Below are positions 35,829 to 44,892 of a DNA stretch of 64,000 nt, in pieces. Under the pieces are notes generated by a model, which searched no databases, was not told where the DNA came from, and saw only the letters and a list, made by a program, of their open reading frames with translations. The position numbers were made by a program, and so were the translations under genes. Position 1 is the stretch's first letter, and each line of letters starts with the position of its first letter. Origin of the DNA: Haladaptatus pallidirubidus (lineage in GTDB: Archaea; Halobacteriota; Halobacteria; Halobacteriales; Haladaptataceae); the NCBI RefSeq assembly GCF_020700235.1, contig NZ_CP085305.1:434001-498000 (forward strand). The letters are read 5' to 3'.

Positions 35829-36941
35829 ATGGTAGCCAGTAACCAAGGAGGAGTCGACCAAACTGATCAATCTACGTTGACGATGCTACTTGACGCAGAT
35901 ATCCACCAGCGGTGGTCCGATGATAAAGCCATAGTCAAGTACCTGCCTGAACGGTATCAAGACGACGGAATCGTTGCTCCAGAACTACTCTACCGGAACC
36001 CTGGTGGATTTTTGAAACAAGACGAGATTCCGAAAAACGGTGGAAAGCCGGGATCTGACATCGAGAAAATCGTTGAAGACCACCTTGATAGGCATGACAT
36101 TGATTACGGGATGTTCACCGGAAATTCATGGTTTAATCTCGCCGCACTTCCGAACCGTGATTACGCCAACGAATTAGCCCGGGCATACAACGAATGGCTA
36201 ATCGAAGAATGCCTCACGGTTGACGAACGGTTTCTCGGCTCTATGTACGTGGCCCCGAAAGCACCACAAAAAGGCGCCAAACTAATCCGAGAGTACGGAT
36301 CACATCCACAGATTCGTCAAGTGATGCTCCCTGGCGGTGCAGAAGTCCCGTACGGTCGGCCGCAGTATTGGCCACTATACGAGGCTGCTGAAGAGATGAA
36401 TCTTGCAGTTGCGATTCACCCCTTCTCCGAAGGTCACGGGACAAGTAACCCACCAACGGGTGCAGGTCATCCGAACTCATACATCGAGTGGCACACACTC
36501 CTTGGGACATATTACATGGGGCAACTTGCGAGCATCGTCACGGAAGGGGTGTTGGTCGAATATCCTAACCTCCGCTTTGGGTTCATTGAAGGTGGGTACG
36601 GGTGGCTCCCACACTTCATGTGGCGTCTCGACAAGAACTGGAAGGGTCTGCGCTCACAAGCGCCCTGGTTAGAAGAAAAGCCGAGCCATTACATCCGGAA
36701 AAACGTCTGGTTCGCGAGCCAACCTGTCGAAGAACCTGAGAAGCCAGAGTATCACGACCAGATCCTCGAGATGATGCACGCGGATGAGACACTTATCTTC
36801 GCGAGTGATTACCCCCACTGGGATGGCGATGACCCGATGTGGGGGCTGCCACCGATGGATGAAGAGATGGAGCGGGCCATCAAGTTCGAGAATGCGATGG
36901 AACTCTGGGACCTCCCTGCTAACCCCTCGGAGCTAAACTAA
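35829..36941 (+). CDS. Amidohydrolase-fold decarboxylase/hydrolase (amidohydro_2, ACMSD-like)
   Basis: This 370-residue cytoplasmic protein of the amidohydrolase_2 group starts LLDADIHQRW (about 20-29), the D-x-D-x-H form typical of this subgroup. Later come AIHPFSEG, GFIEGGYGWLPHFMWRLD and FASDYPHWDGDDP, with the metal or catalytic His and Asp positions. Relatives include aminocarboxymuconate-semialdehyde decarboxylase and related lyases. The next gene, a Rieske protein, starts two bases after its stop, and a BCCT transporter overlaps that one. The operon presumably imports and degrades a quaternary amine or similar compound (inference). Confidence 0.85.
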   Translation: MVASNQGGVDQTDQSTLTMLLDADIHQRWSDDKAIVKYLPERYQDDGIVAPELLYRNPGGFLKQDEIPKNGGKPGSDIEKIVEDHLDRHDIDYGMFTGNSWFNLAALPNRDYANELARAYNEWLIEECLTVDERFLGSMYVAPKAPQKGAKLIREYGSHPQIRQVMLPGGAEVPYGRPQYWPLYEAAEEMNLAVAIHPFSEGHGTSNPPTGAGHPNSYIEWHTLLGTYYMGQLASIVTEGVLVEYPNLRFGFIEGGYGWLPHFMWRLDKNWKGLRSQAPWLEEKPSHYIRKNVWFASQPVEEPEKPEYHDQILEMMHADETLIFASDYPHWDGDDPMWGLPPMDEEMERAIKFENAMELWDLPANPSELN

Positions 36942-36943
36942 CC

Positions 36944-37459
36944 ATGAGTGAGAAACGATTCGAAATCTGTTCAGCAGACGATCTAAAACCGGGTGACAGG
37001 CATATCAAGACTCTCACCGGATTCTCGGTCGGCGTGTTTAATGTTGACGGAGAATACTACGCGATGAAGAACGACTGCCCCCATCAACGTGCCCCACTCT
37101 GTGAAGGAAAGCTGACAGGGACAAGTACATCTGACACCGCTGGCGAGTACAATTGGGAACGCGATGGGCAAATCCTCACCTGTCCATGGCACGGTTGGGA
37201 GTTCGACGTGACAACTGGCGAATCGGTGTTCAACCCTCATCGCGTGAAAGCAAAAACGTTCGAGACAAGGGTTGAGCCATCCCAAGAAGGTGCTGACTGT
37301 AGTGAAACCTCGTCCAAGGGAAGCGTGTCCGACGAGGCTGGTATGGCCTCCGATGGCGGGAACTGTGAAGGATGCGGCCACCACATCGAAGGTTCTGAGC
37401 CACTAATCGAGACGTACGACGTTGAAGTCGAACACGGTACCGTGGTGGTGTATCTCTAA
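36944..37459 (+). CDS. Rieske-type [2Fe-2S] ferredoxin
   Basis: This 171-residue protein has the Rieske motif CPHQRAPLC, giving the first Cys-x-His, and CPWHGWEFDV, giving the Cys-x2-His. The loop between the two halves is longer than usual. A C-terminal extra segment contains NCEGCGHHIEG, a possible additional metal site, before an ordinary last beta strand. Stand-alone Rieske ferredoxins pass electrons to oxygenases. No oxygenase subunit is visible in this operon, so the partner may be elsewhere, or the amidohydrolase-like enzyme may be unusual. It starts two bases after the amidohydrolase and shares its last base with the transporter start. Confidence 0.9.
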   Translation: MSEKRFEICSADDLKPGDRHIKTLTGFSVGVFNVDGEYYAMKNDCPHQRAPLCEGKLTGTSTSDTAGEYNWERDGQILTCPWHGWEFDVTTGESVFNPHRVKAKTFETRVEPSQEGADCSETSSKGSVSDEAGMASDGGNCEGCGHHIEGSEPLIETYDVEVEHGTVVVYL

Positions 37460-39093
37460 TGTCGGAAGAAAGCCGTTCACTCTTCGACGCGTTCCGAGGG
37501 GAGACCGACAGCACCGTCTTCGGAGTTGGTGCTCTATTGACTATTTTCGCAATCGGTGCAATCGCAGCCCGTCCTGACGCGACAGGGAAAGCTCTCACCG
37601 CTGCAAATACATTCCTGTGGAGGGAATTCGGATGGCTATATCTCTGGGCGATGTTCTTTGCTGTCGTATTCTGCCTGTGGCTCCTTGTTGGGCCATGGGG
37701 GAAAATAAAGTTGGGAGATCCCGATGAAGAACCCGAGTTCACCTTTTTCCAGTTCTTTGCAATGCTGTTTTCCGCGGGGTTGTCGACCGGACTCGTGTTT
37801 TATGGGCCCGCAGAGGCGCTTTTTCACTACGATTCGGCTCCCCCGTTCCTGTCGGCAAGTGCGGAGAGCGGTGCGATTATCCCGGGAGCGGTTCAGTACA
37901 CTATGCTCCACTGGGGAATCTCTCCATGGGCCGCGTATCTCACGGTTGGTGTGACCATCGCGTACTACGTCCACCGTCGTGACGCACCAATCAAACCCTC
38001 AACCATCTTCGCACCCTTCATCGGTGTCAGCAATCTCGACAAAGACTGGGTGAAGTTTCTCGATATCGGCATGGTTGTTGTGAGTGTTGGTGGTGTTGCC
38101 GTGTCGCTTGGATTCGTCGTCACGCAGTTCATGAGCGGGCTATCGTACAACTGGGGGTTGCAGTTCGGTGATTTGGGTACCCTCTTGATTACGGTGGGGT
38201 TGACCGTCGGTTTCACTGTCTCGGCGGCGCTCGGGGTAAAGAAAGGCATTCGTCGCGTATCCTCGTTCAACATGTATCTCTTCACGATGCTACTTGTGGT
38301 AGCGTTTATCTTTGGCCCAACTGCGTTCCTACTTAACCTCGGGTCGGAAGCATTCGGCGGCTATGTTGCAAATTTCATCGAGATGAGTCTCTTCTCGAAC
38401 GTCGAAAATGGGTCGGAATGGGTCGGAGCCTGGACTGTGTTTTACTGGGCGTGGTGGTTCTCGTTCGCCCCGATGATTGGAATCTTTATCGCTCGAATCT
38501 GCCGTGGGCGGACGATTAGACAGATTGTGTTCGCTGGCCTCGTCGGAACAAGTGTAGCGTCCTTTCCGTGGTTCGTCATCATGGGTGGATCATCGTTGTG
38601 GGTCCAGAGCAATGGGCAAGTAGACATTCTGGGAATCGTCTCGGAGTATGGTATCGAAGTCGCAGGGTTCCCGCTGTTCGAACAGATAATGCCGTTCGGA
38701 CAGGTGTTCTCTGCGCTATACTTGCTACTGGTGCTCACGTTCCTCATCACCACCGTCGACTCAACGACGCTTAGCCTCGCGATGTTCACGACCGGCGGCA
38801 ACTCAAATCCGCCGACCGCGAATCGCATTGCGTGGGGAGTGCTCGTCGGCCTCCTCACGTCCCTGCTCCTGATTACGGGGGGACTCGCCGCGCTTAAGGA
38901 TCTTGTTGTCCTCGTGGGACTTCCGATCGCTATCGTCGTAGGGTTCTGTATTGTTGGTCTCACTATGGAACTTGAACAGCGATACCCCGTCCTCCTTACG
39001 GAGCGTTACGGTTCGGATGCGGAAGAAGAACCAGAGAGCGTCAGCCTCGTTGGCTATCTGTCGACACGGCGAGCCGAGAGTTCAAGTGATTGA
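37459..39093 (+). CDS. BCCT-family transporter (betaine/choline/carnitine type)
   Basis: This 544-residue protein with about twelve membrane helices carries BCCT hallmarks: LSTGLVFYGPAEALFHY (about 107-123), MLHWGISPWAAY (about 149-160), and WTVFYWAWWFSFAPMIGIFIARICRGRT, which holds the Trp-rich substrate box. DSTTLSLAMFTTGG is near the end. BCCT carriers take up glycine betaine, choline, carnitine or related zwitterions. Its overlap with the Rieske gene argues that the amidohydrolase and Rieske proteins act on the imported compound. No long osmosensing C-terminal domain is seen, which favours a catabolic rather than osmotic role. Confidence 0.93.
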   Translation: MSEESRSLFDAFRGETDSTVFGVGALLTIFAIGAIAARPDATGKALTAANTFLWREFGWLYLWAMFFAVVFCLWLLVGPWGKIKLGDPDEEPEFTFFQFFAMLFSAGLSTGLVFYGPAEALFHYDSAPPFLSASAESGAIIPGAVQYTMLHWGISPWAAYLTVGVTIAYYVHRRDAPIKPSTIFAPFIGVSNLDKDWVKFLDIGMVVVSVGGVAVSLGFVVTQFMSGLSYNWGLQFGDLGTLLITVGLTVGFTVSAALGVKKGIRRVSSFNMYLFTMLLVVAFIFGPTAFLLNLGSEAFGGYVANFIEMSLFSNVENGSEWVGAWTVFYWAWWFSFAPMIGIFIARICRGRTIRQIVFAGLVGTSVASFPWFVIMGGSSLWVQSNGQVDILGIVSEYGIEVAGFPLFEQIMPFGQVFSALYLLLVLTFLITTVDSTTLSLAMFTTGGNSNPPTANRIAWGVLVGLLTSLLLITGGLAALKDLVVLVGLPIAIVVGFCIVGLTMELEQRYPVLLTERYGSDAEEEPESVSLVGYLSTRRAESSSD

Positions 39094-39257
39094 ACACACA
39101 CGATCGTATCTCATCTGTTGTCGCCCCTTCTCAACGGTGATTCGGGTAATGTTTTGTGCTCCACTATCAGATTAGTAGTATACGGACGAGGCCACAGGAT
39201 CCCGGATATCGGCTTAATCTAAGATAATATAGGACTCAATTTGTTCAACGATTCGCA

Positions 39258-39731
39258 TCAGTCGTTTTCGGTCGGAACGTTAAGGACGGGCACTGACGCG
39301 GTGAGCATTACTTGTTGTACGACGCTCCCGAACAGCACTTTCCCGGTCGGTGACCGGCGACGGCCACCGACGACGATACACCGAGCGCCGACTTCTTCGC
39401 CGTACGACCTGATCTCTTCTGCGGGGTCGCCGACTCGGACGACCGTCTTGATTGCATCTGGGTCGTGGGTGATCTCTGTGTTTACAGCGGCTTTCTCTAC
39501 AAGTTCATCCCCGATACGTTGGATCTCGTAGTTCTCGGTAACCGCCTGACCCTTGACCTCTTTCTCGAGAACAGATGCAAGGGTTGACCGGCGAAGGACG
39601 TGGAGAACGTAGAGAGGTTCGTCAAGGTCGGATGCAAGCGTGGACGCGTGTGAAAGAACCGTCGACGCACGGTTCGAATCATCGAGTGTCGCTACGATTG
39701 TCACGCTTCTTTCGTCGTACTCCAACGACAA
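39258..39731 (-). CDS. Universal stress protein (UspA family)
   Basis: This 157-residue single UspA domain starts ITIVATLDDSNRASTVL-like (VTIVATLDDS, about 9-18) and ends with the nucleotide-binding pattern VVGGRRRSPTGKVLFGSVVQQVM, which fits the G2xG9xG(S/T) motif of ATP-binding members. It is cytoplasmic. USPs often sit next to transporters in haloarchaea; here it is convergent with the BCCT gene and downstream of the EamA-like gene. Its specific role is unknown. Confidence 0.92.
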   Translation of the reverse strand: MSLEYDERSVTIVATLDDSNRASTVLSHASTLASDLDEPLYVLHVLRRSTLASVLEKEVKGQAVTENYEIQRIGDELVEKAAVNTEITHDPDAIKTVVRVGDPAEEIRSYGEEVGARCIVVGGRRRSPTGKVLFGSVVQQVMLTASVPVLNVPTEND

Positions 39732-39818
39732 ATCACCTTGGGAAGAGACAACTGACCGAATACTCCTTGGAAAACTGTAGTGCCTTGACTCGCGTAAAGA
39801 GAATTAACTTCTAGTGGC

Positions 39819-40229
39819 TTACTGTGAAAGGAGAACGACGGCACCAACGGCGAGTGCGATGCCTGCAATTTTGATTTGTCCGAGCGATTCGTTTAGGAAG
39901 ACAACGCCGAGGAGTGTCGTTCCAAGGAGGTACATACCACTGATGCTCGTTGCGACGGCTGCTGATCCCTGAGTGAGTGCGACGTAATATGTGATGGTTC
40001 CGAGTCCGAGAAAGAGTCCACCGATGAGTGCGAACCCGATACCCCGGGTAGATACAACGACTGGACCACCCCGCCACAGGAGGTAGGCGGCGGCTGCGGT
40101 GAGCCCGGCGACGTATGTGTAGATGACGGCCTGTTCAGCGGGAAGAAAGCGTGTCGCAATCTTGGCGAGGAATGCCCATCCCGCATACAGCAGCATCGCT
40201 CCAAACGCAAAGAGGACTGTTTTCGACAT
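39819..40229 (-). CDS. Half-size EamA/DMT-type membrane transporter
   Basis: From the ATG at 40229 (MSKTVLFAFGAMLLYAGWAFLAK) the protein has 136 residues, four or five membrane helices and one EamA domain, including ITYYVALTQGSAAVATSISG and a final GIALAVGAVVLLSQ. Full DMT exporters have two such domains and about 300 residues; single-domain forms work as dimers. The 29 further codons open upstream show no helix or homology. It is not obviously linked to the neighbouring genes. The substrate is unknown. Confidence 0.85.
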   Translation of the reverse strand: MSKTVLFAFGAMLLYAGWAFLAKIATRFLPAEQAVIYTYVAGLTAAAAYLLWRGGPVVVSTRGIGFALIGGLFLGLGTITYYVALTQGSAAVATSISGMYLLGTTLLGVVFLNESLGQIKIAGIALAVGAVVLLSQ

Positions 40230-40415
40230 AGTGTATAGAACGACACGACTCAATGATCTAATATAAACCCTTTGGGAGAGAGTACCAGAGGTCGACACAG
40301 CTGGAGACAAAACCATATGTATCTCCGTATTTGACCGCCTACTCGCCCGTTGAGCTGCGAGTACTGTAACTACCCATAGTTTTATTCCTGTCGACCATGT
40401 TGATTCATTTGGATA

Positions 40416-41663
40416 ATGAGTGGTAAAACTGTAGTCCTCGGAGGCTCAGGAGCGATGACCTCAGCCTGCGTATACGATTTGTATCAAACGAGTGAATTCG
40501 ACGAAATCATCGTCGCCGATGCCGACAAAGAGAATTCGAAGAAGCTTATCGACTTAATAGACGACGATCGTGTAACGTTTGAACCGGTTGATGCGACCAG
40601 TACCGACGACATCGCTCGTGTCCTTGACGGAGCAGACTACGTGGTTAACGGACTCCCCTACCAGTTCGAAGAGAACGTTCTCGACGCCATCCTCAACGTC
40701 GGTGGCCTCGTCGGCGTGGACCTGAACGCGTTCGAGTTCGACGAAGTGCTCAGTCGGTCAGATGAGTTTGCAGAGGCAGGATGCTCATTGTGGTTCGCTA
40801 ACGGTGGCCTCGTTAGTACCATCGCCCTTGGAATGGTCGGATGTGAAGAGTTCGACGAAGTTGAAGACGTGAACTTCTATTGGGGGATGTGGCGGTTGCT
40901 CACTCAGACGACGGCCGGACTTACTGACACAGTCACCTACGAACACGACCCGAACGTTGACGAACGCGCTCGCTGGGAAGACGGCAAAGTCATCAACGAT
41001 CTGCCTCCGTTCTCACAAAGGCGGACTTTCGAATTCCCGGAACCGATTGGTGAGCAGGATACCTACGTCATTTCACACCCAGAACCAATTACGTTCCCCA
41101 AGGCACCTATCGCACAGGAAAAGAACGTCAACCGTATCATCACACGTGGTGTATGGCACGACAAGTGGACCGAATACGAGCGGACACTCCACGCAATGGA
41201 CGCATTCGACGCGGACTCACTCGACGTCGATGGTGGAACTGTCGACCCACTTGAAGTCGCCCAGGCGCAGGTCAAGCGTGCCGGTGACAAGCGAGACGCA
41301 AAATGGCGCCCACCCGAGGAACTATCGGATGAGACGGAGTGGACACCACAGACGATTCTCTCATCGGAAGTCACCGGAACAAACGCAGGAGAAGACGGAA
41401 CCGCCGTCTTCCACTTCACCCAACCGTTCCCCTTCTTCGGCGGTAACAACATTTCGATGATGCGAGAGTATGGCTGTTACGTCGGTGTTCCACTTTCGGT
41501 AACGTTACAGTTCATGGCAGACGGTGCCGTTGATAAGGACGGAATCTTTGTGACTGAGACCAGTGGACTCGATGCCGAGCGGTACTTCGAAGAGATGGAA
41601 GCACGAGGCTTCGAACTCATTGAAAAACAGTCACCAGCTCAGCTAACTTCAACGTCGAAATAA
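40416..41663 (+). CDS. Saccharopine dehydrogenase-like NAD(P)-dependent oxidoreductase
   Basis: This 415-residue protein starts with a Rossmann motif, VVLGGSGAMTSACVYDL (about 5-21), then IIVADADKENSKKL (NAD-ribose Asp) and VVNGLPYQFEENVLDA, characteristic of Sacchrp_dh_NADP proteins. The C-terminal half has the alpha/beta dimer domain of the family, ending in MADGAVDKDGIFVTETSGLD and a GFELIEK strand. Members act on lysine, carboxynorspermidine or other amino-carboxylic substrates. It is transcribed alone, between the EamA gene and the RidA remnant. It may belong to the amine catabolism suggested by the BCCT and old-yellow-enzyme genes (inference). Confidence 0.88.
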   Translation: MSGKTVVLGGSGAMTSACVYDLYQTSEFDEIIVADADKENSKKLIDLIDDDRVTFEPVDATSTDDIARVLDGADYVVNGLPYQFEENVLDAILNVGGLVGVDLNAFEFDEVLSRSDEFAEAGCSLWFANGGLVSTIALGMVGCEEFDEVEDVNFYWGMWRLLTQTTAGLTDTVTYEHDPNVDERARWEDGKVINDLPPFSQRRTFEFPEPIGEQDTYVISHPEPITFPKAPIAQEKNVNRIITRGVWHDKWTEYERTLHAMDAFDADSLDVDGGTVDPLEVAQAQVKRAGDKRDAKWRPPEELSDETEWTPQTILSSEVTGTNAGEDGTAVFHFTQPFPFFGGNNISMMREYGCYVGVPLSVTLQFMADGAVDKDGIFVTETSGLDAERYFEEMEARGFELIEKQSPAQLTSTSK

Positions 41664-41885
41664 AGAGAGAAATCCCACTACCGGTTTGCTTCTAGAGAGT
41701 GGTGACTCACAGGGTAAACGGCAGCAAATCACCCTGTATCGAGCAGTGGATTTATTATCGGTGTTCAAAGAATCGGTCGTCAAAACTATCACTGAGTAAA
41801 GTTCGGATGAAATATTCGAGAATCCTAGTTTCTAACGCAGACTGTTGTAACTGAAGGAAAGCCGGTGACAGAATCAAGTGGTACC

Positions 41886-42283
41886 TTATTCGGAAACCGC
41901 CGCAAAGGCCTCAACCTCAACTAGGAGTTCGGGTTTGGCTAGACCGTTCACTATAGCAAGCATACCTGTCGGGTACGGGTCGGAGAGATACTCATCGCGG
42001 ACCTCTTTGATCGACTCGTAATACTCGCGCTCAGTGATGGAGTAACGGAGTTTGAGCACGGCGTCCATCGACGCACCTGCCGACGTGAGTGTTCTATCGA
42101 GGTTTTCGAATACCTTTCGTGTCTGCGACTCAATATCTCCAACGCCGACAATTCGTCGTTGTCATCGTAGGCAACCTGCCCAGCCGTAACCACGAGCGAG
42201 TGGTCTGACGGAACTGTAACGACCTACCAGAACGCGGCGTCTCCTTCCCAATTCGTACCAGTGTGATGTGCTTCGAATATCAT
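41886..42283 (-). pseudogene. RidA (YjgF/YER057c) family protein, broken
   Basis: The minus-strand reading starts MIFEAHHTGTNWEGDAAFW, is interrupted by TAG, continues VVTVPSDHSLVVTAGQVAYDDN, then shifts frame to VGVGDIESQTRKVFENLDR and TLTSAGASMDAVLKLRYSIT, ending VEVEAFAAVSE. Those are the standard RidA landmarks, including the substrate-binding region GMLAIVNGLAKPELLVEVEA. One premature stop and one frameshift inactivate it. RidA deaminates reactive imines that arise in amine oxidation, so it would have matched the flavoprotein gene encoded just upstream. Confidence 0.82.
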
Positions 42284-42327
42284 AAGTGATGTTTCGTCGT
42301 ATCGTGAGTATAGTCAGTTGTTAATGC

Positions 42328-44277
42328 TCAGAGGTCTGTTGCCGTCTCGTAGGCTTCCCAGATCGCCTCGTCGAGTGATCGAGGGGCCCAGCAGTCGCCA
42401 ACGCGGTGGACCGACACGTCGACGACCGAGAGGTTGCGGTACTGCTCGTAGTTGGCTTCGCCGCCGTGAGCGAAGACGACGGTGTCGACGCTATCGCGAC
42501 GCTCGCGCTCGTCGTTGAAGACGTTCTGGAGGACGACTTCATCAGCCTCGACGGCGTCGACACGGTAGTGTGGTGTCAATGTTACGTTCTCGGAGTAGAG
42601 GTCGCCGAGAAGGGCGTTCTGGATGTACTGTTGGACCGACTCGCCAGGGGTGTACGCCGCTGTGACGATTTCAACATCTGCGCCGGCATCGGCGGCTTTA
42701 GAGGCGACATCGAGGGCGGCCTCGTTACCATCCCAGTCAGCGACGAGAACGTCGTCGCCGAAAGGATTGTCGGCGCGGAGTGCCTCAACCGCAGTATATG
42801 CTGCCACCGACTCAGCAACAGAGACGTCGGGTCTGCGCCCCGTCGCACCCGTCGCGAGAATGAGTTCGTCGAAGTCATAGGCAGCGACGTTGTCTGGATC
42901 AAATCGGGTATTGAGTTCAACAGTCACGTCGTGATCGTCAAGACGGGATTTGAGGGTGGCTAGCCAGTCTCCGTAGCGTCCGCGGTGATCAAGGTCGGCG
43001 TAGGCAGTTATCTGACCACCGAGGTCGCCGGTGGCTTCGAGGAGGGTTACGTCGTGACCTCGTTCGCCTGCCGTCGTTGCCGCGATAAGTCCAGCCGGAC
43101 CACCGCCGACGACGAGGACGGACTTAGGTGTTGTCGCTGAATCGAGATCACCGTATTCTGCTTCGCGACCGGTGATTGGGTTGATGGTGCAGCGAATCGG
43201 CAGGCCCTCCTGGTATCGACCGATACAGCCTTGATTGCAGGCGACGCAGGGAATCACGTCGTCCCATTCTCCAGCTTTCGTCTTTGCTGGAAGCTCAGGG
43301 TCGGCGATGAGGGCGCGAGTCATCCCGACTACGTCGGCGCCCGTCTCGTCAAGCATTTGCGTCGCCTTCTCGGGTGTGTTAATGCGTGAAGTGACGATCG
43401 TCGCACCGTCTACTGTCTGGTCGATGACGGCGGCGGGTGACTGCGTGACTATTTCTGATTCGGTGGCCGGTGGGACGATATAACTACAGCCTTCCTGTGT
43501 GCTTGAACTGCCGACCACGACACTCCAATAGTCGAGCATCGTCGCGTCGTCGATATGTTCGATGATTGGGAGCGTTTCGTCGAATGAGAGCCCCTGTTCG
43601 GAGCGTTCTTCAGCGCTCAGCCGGATTCCAACCACGAAGTCGTCGCTTGTGCGCTCGCGAATTCGATCGGCGATCTCTACGGTGAACCGGCAGCGATTCT
43701 CGAGTGTGCCGCCAAACTCGTCGTTTCGGTCGTTGACATTCGGACTCCAGAATTGTGCCGGCAGGTAGGTGTGCGAGCCGACGATTTCGACGCCGTCAAG
43801 ACCCGCTTGCTCCATCCGTACCGCTGAGTCGACAAAGGCGTCTATCATCTCGTACACTTCTGCTGTCTCCATCGGCCGCGGAATCACGGTTAGGCGGTCG
43901 GTGGGTTCGTCAGAGGCCGAGAGCGCGGGCGGTGCGTACTCCCCGGCGTAGCGTTCCCGTCCGCCGTGGAAGAGTTGTGCCATAACGCGAGTATCGGCCT
44001 CATGCATCGCCTCGGCAAACGGTTCGTACGTCTCCACGATGTCGTCAGTGCTAGCGTCGATTGTATGGTCGGTCAGTAAACCGCTCTCGTGGACGGCGTG
44101 GGCTTCCAAGACCACTAGTCCCGCCCCGCCACGCGCTCGCGCGAGGTGGTATGCGAAGAAATCGTCCGTTGGAAGATATTCATTGACGAGCGTCGTCTGG
44201 TGTCCCGAACTCATGATTCGGTTTGTTAGTTGAATCGATCCCAAATGCGTTGGTTCAAAGAGCGGGGTGTGTTCCAT
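42328..44277 (-). CDS. Old-yellow-enzyme-type FMN/4Fe-4S/FAD oxidoreductase (2,4-dienoyl-CoA reductase or amine dehydrogenase class)
   Basis: This 649-residue, three-part protein has an N-terminal FMN TIM barrel (FEPTHLGSIQLTNRIMSSGH; VEIVGSHTYLPAQFWSP), a 4Fe-4S cluster site CVACNQGCIGRYQEG followed by a later Cys in IRCTINP, and a C-terminal pyridine-nucleotide/FAD domain (VLVVGGGPAGLIAATTAGERG). The layout matches 2,4-dienoyl-CoA reductase, trimethylamine dehydrogenase and N-demethylases of betaine-type compounds. Given the BCCT carrier and the RidA remnant nearby, an amine demethylase or dehydrogenase role is plausible (inference). A 45-residue membrane protein gene ends five bases before it on the same strand. 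Confidence 0.9.
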   Translation of the reverse strand: MEHTPLFEPTHLGSIQLTNRIMSSGHQTTLVNEYLPTDDFFAYHLARARGGAGLVVLEAHAVHESGLLTDHTIDASTDDIVETYEPFAEAMHEADTRVMAQLFHGGRERYAGEYAPPALSASDEPTDRLTVIPRPMETAEVYEMIDAFVDSAVRMEQAGLDGVEIVGSHTYLPAQFWSPNVNDRNDEFGGTLENRCRFTVEIADRIRERTSDDFVVGIRLSAEERSEQGLSFDETLPIIEHIDDATMLDYWSVVVGSSSTQEGCSYIVPPATESEIVTQSPAAVIDQTVDGATIVTSRINTPEKATQMLDETGADVVGMTRALIADPELPAKTKAGEWDDVIPCVACNQGCIGRYQEGLPIRCTINPITGREAEYGDLDSATTPKSVLVVGGGPAGLIAATTAGERGHDVTLLEATGDLGGQITAYADLDHRGRYGDWLATLKSRLDDHDVTVELNTRFDPDNVAAYDFDELILATGATGRRPDVSVAESVAAYTAVEALRADNPFGDDVLVADWDGNEAALDVASKAADAGADVEIVTAAYTPGESVQQYIQNALLGDLYSENVTLTPHYRVDAVEADEVVLQNVFNDERERRDSVDTVVFAHGGEANYEQYRNLSVVDVSVHRVGDCWAPRSLDEAIWEAYETATDL

Positions 44278-44282
44278 GTGTT

Positions 44283-44420
44283 CTACTGTTTAGATGCTGT
44301 TGATTGTTGATCACCTGCTACTTTGGGCTGATATTCCCTTTTCACTAACCAATTCATGAGCAAGCTCATCAGGCAAATCATCCCACCATAATAGATGACA
44401 AAAAGTAGTTCTCCGTTCAT
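44283..44420 (-). CDS. Small membrane protein upstream of the flavoprotein
   Basis: ATG at 44420 opens 45 codons, ending TAG at 44283. One membrane helix (FVIYYGGMICLMSLLMNWLV, about residues 7-26) is followed by a basic then polar tail. The stop lies five bases before the flavoprotein start, so co-transcription is likely. It resembles small helper subunits of symporters in size only; I do not recognise a family. Confidence 0.45.
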   Translation of the reverse strand: MNGELLFVIYYGGMICLMSLLMNWLVKREYQPKVAGDQQSTASKQ

Positions 44421-44892
44421 TTCTGTGCCCTCTTGTTTTTTATTCCGTTAACGAGAAAAACTGAATTTTTTCCCGATTCTCCGATAAGTCGTCGCCTACA
44501 ACCTTCGCTGTTCAAAAGGGATGTGAACGATACTAGTGCCTGTTTATTGCACAAGTTGCCCCAGCTTGGTAATGACATGCATTATCACACACGTAATTTT
44601 GGGATTGTTTGGTAAATAGCTTTTGATTATGATGATCGGGAGATAACAGCAGGATTAAAAGCAAACAATTAAAAAAGAGTTCATGTATTTCGAATTCAAA
44701 TCGACAAACGTGACAAGATAGCCCTACAAGTATTTGTTTACAGTCTAGAAGCTCCAAAATAACGCCCATGTTCGAAAAATATGGACTATTATAAAGCTTA
44801 CTTGCCACGGAGTCGATCCAGCCTATGAAATGATCTATTTTAAAATTCCTGACCTCTATGCGGTGCTATTTATCGAAAATAAACCAAGCAAG
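44421..44892. other. Intergenic region, no gene seen
   Basis: AT-rich sequence between the small membrane-protein gene and the end of the third IclR gene. No motif is strong enough to name. Confidence 0.5.
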
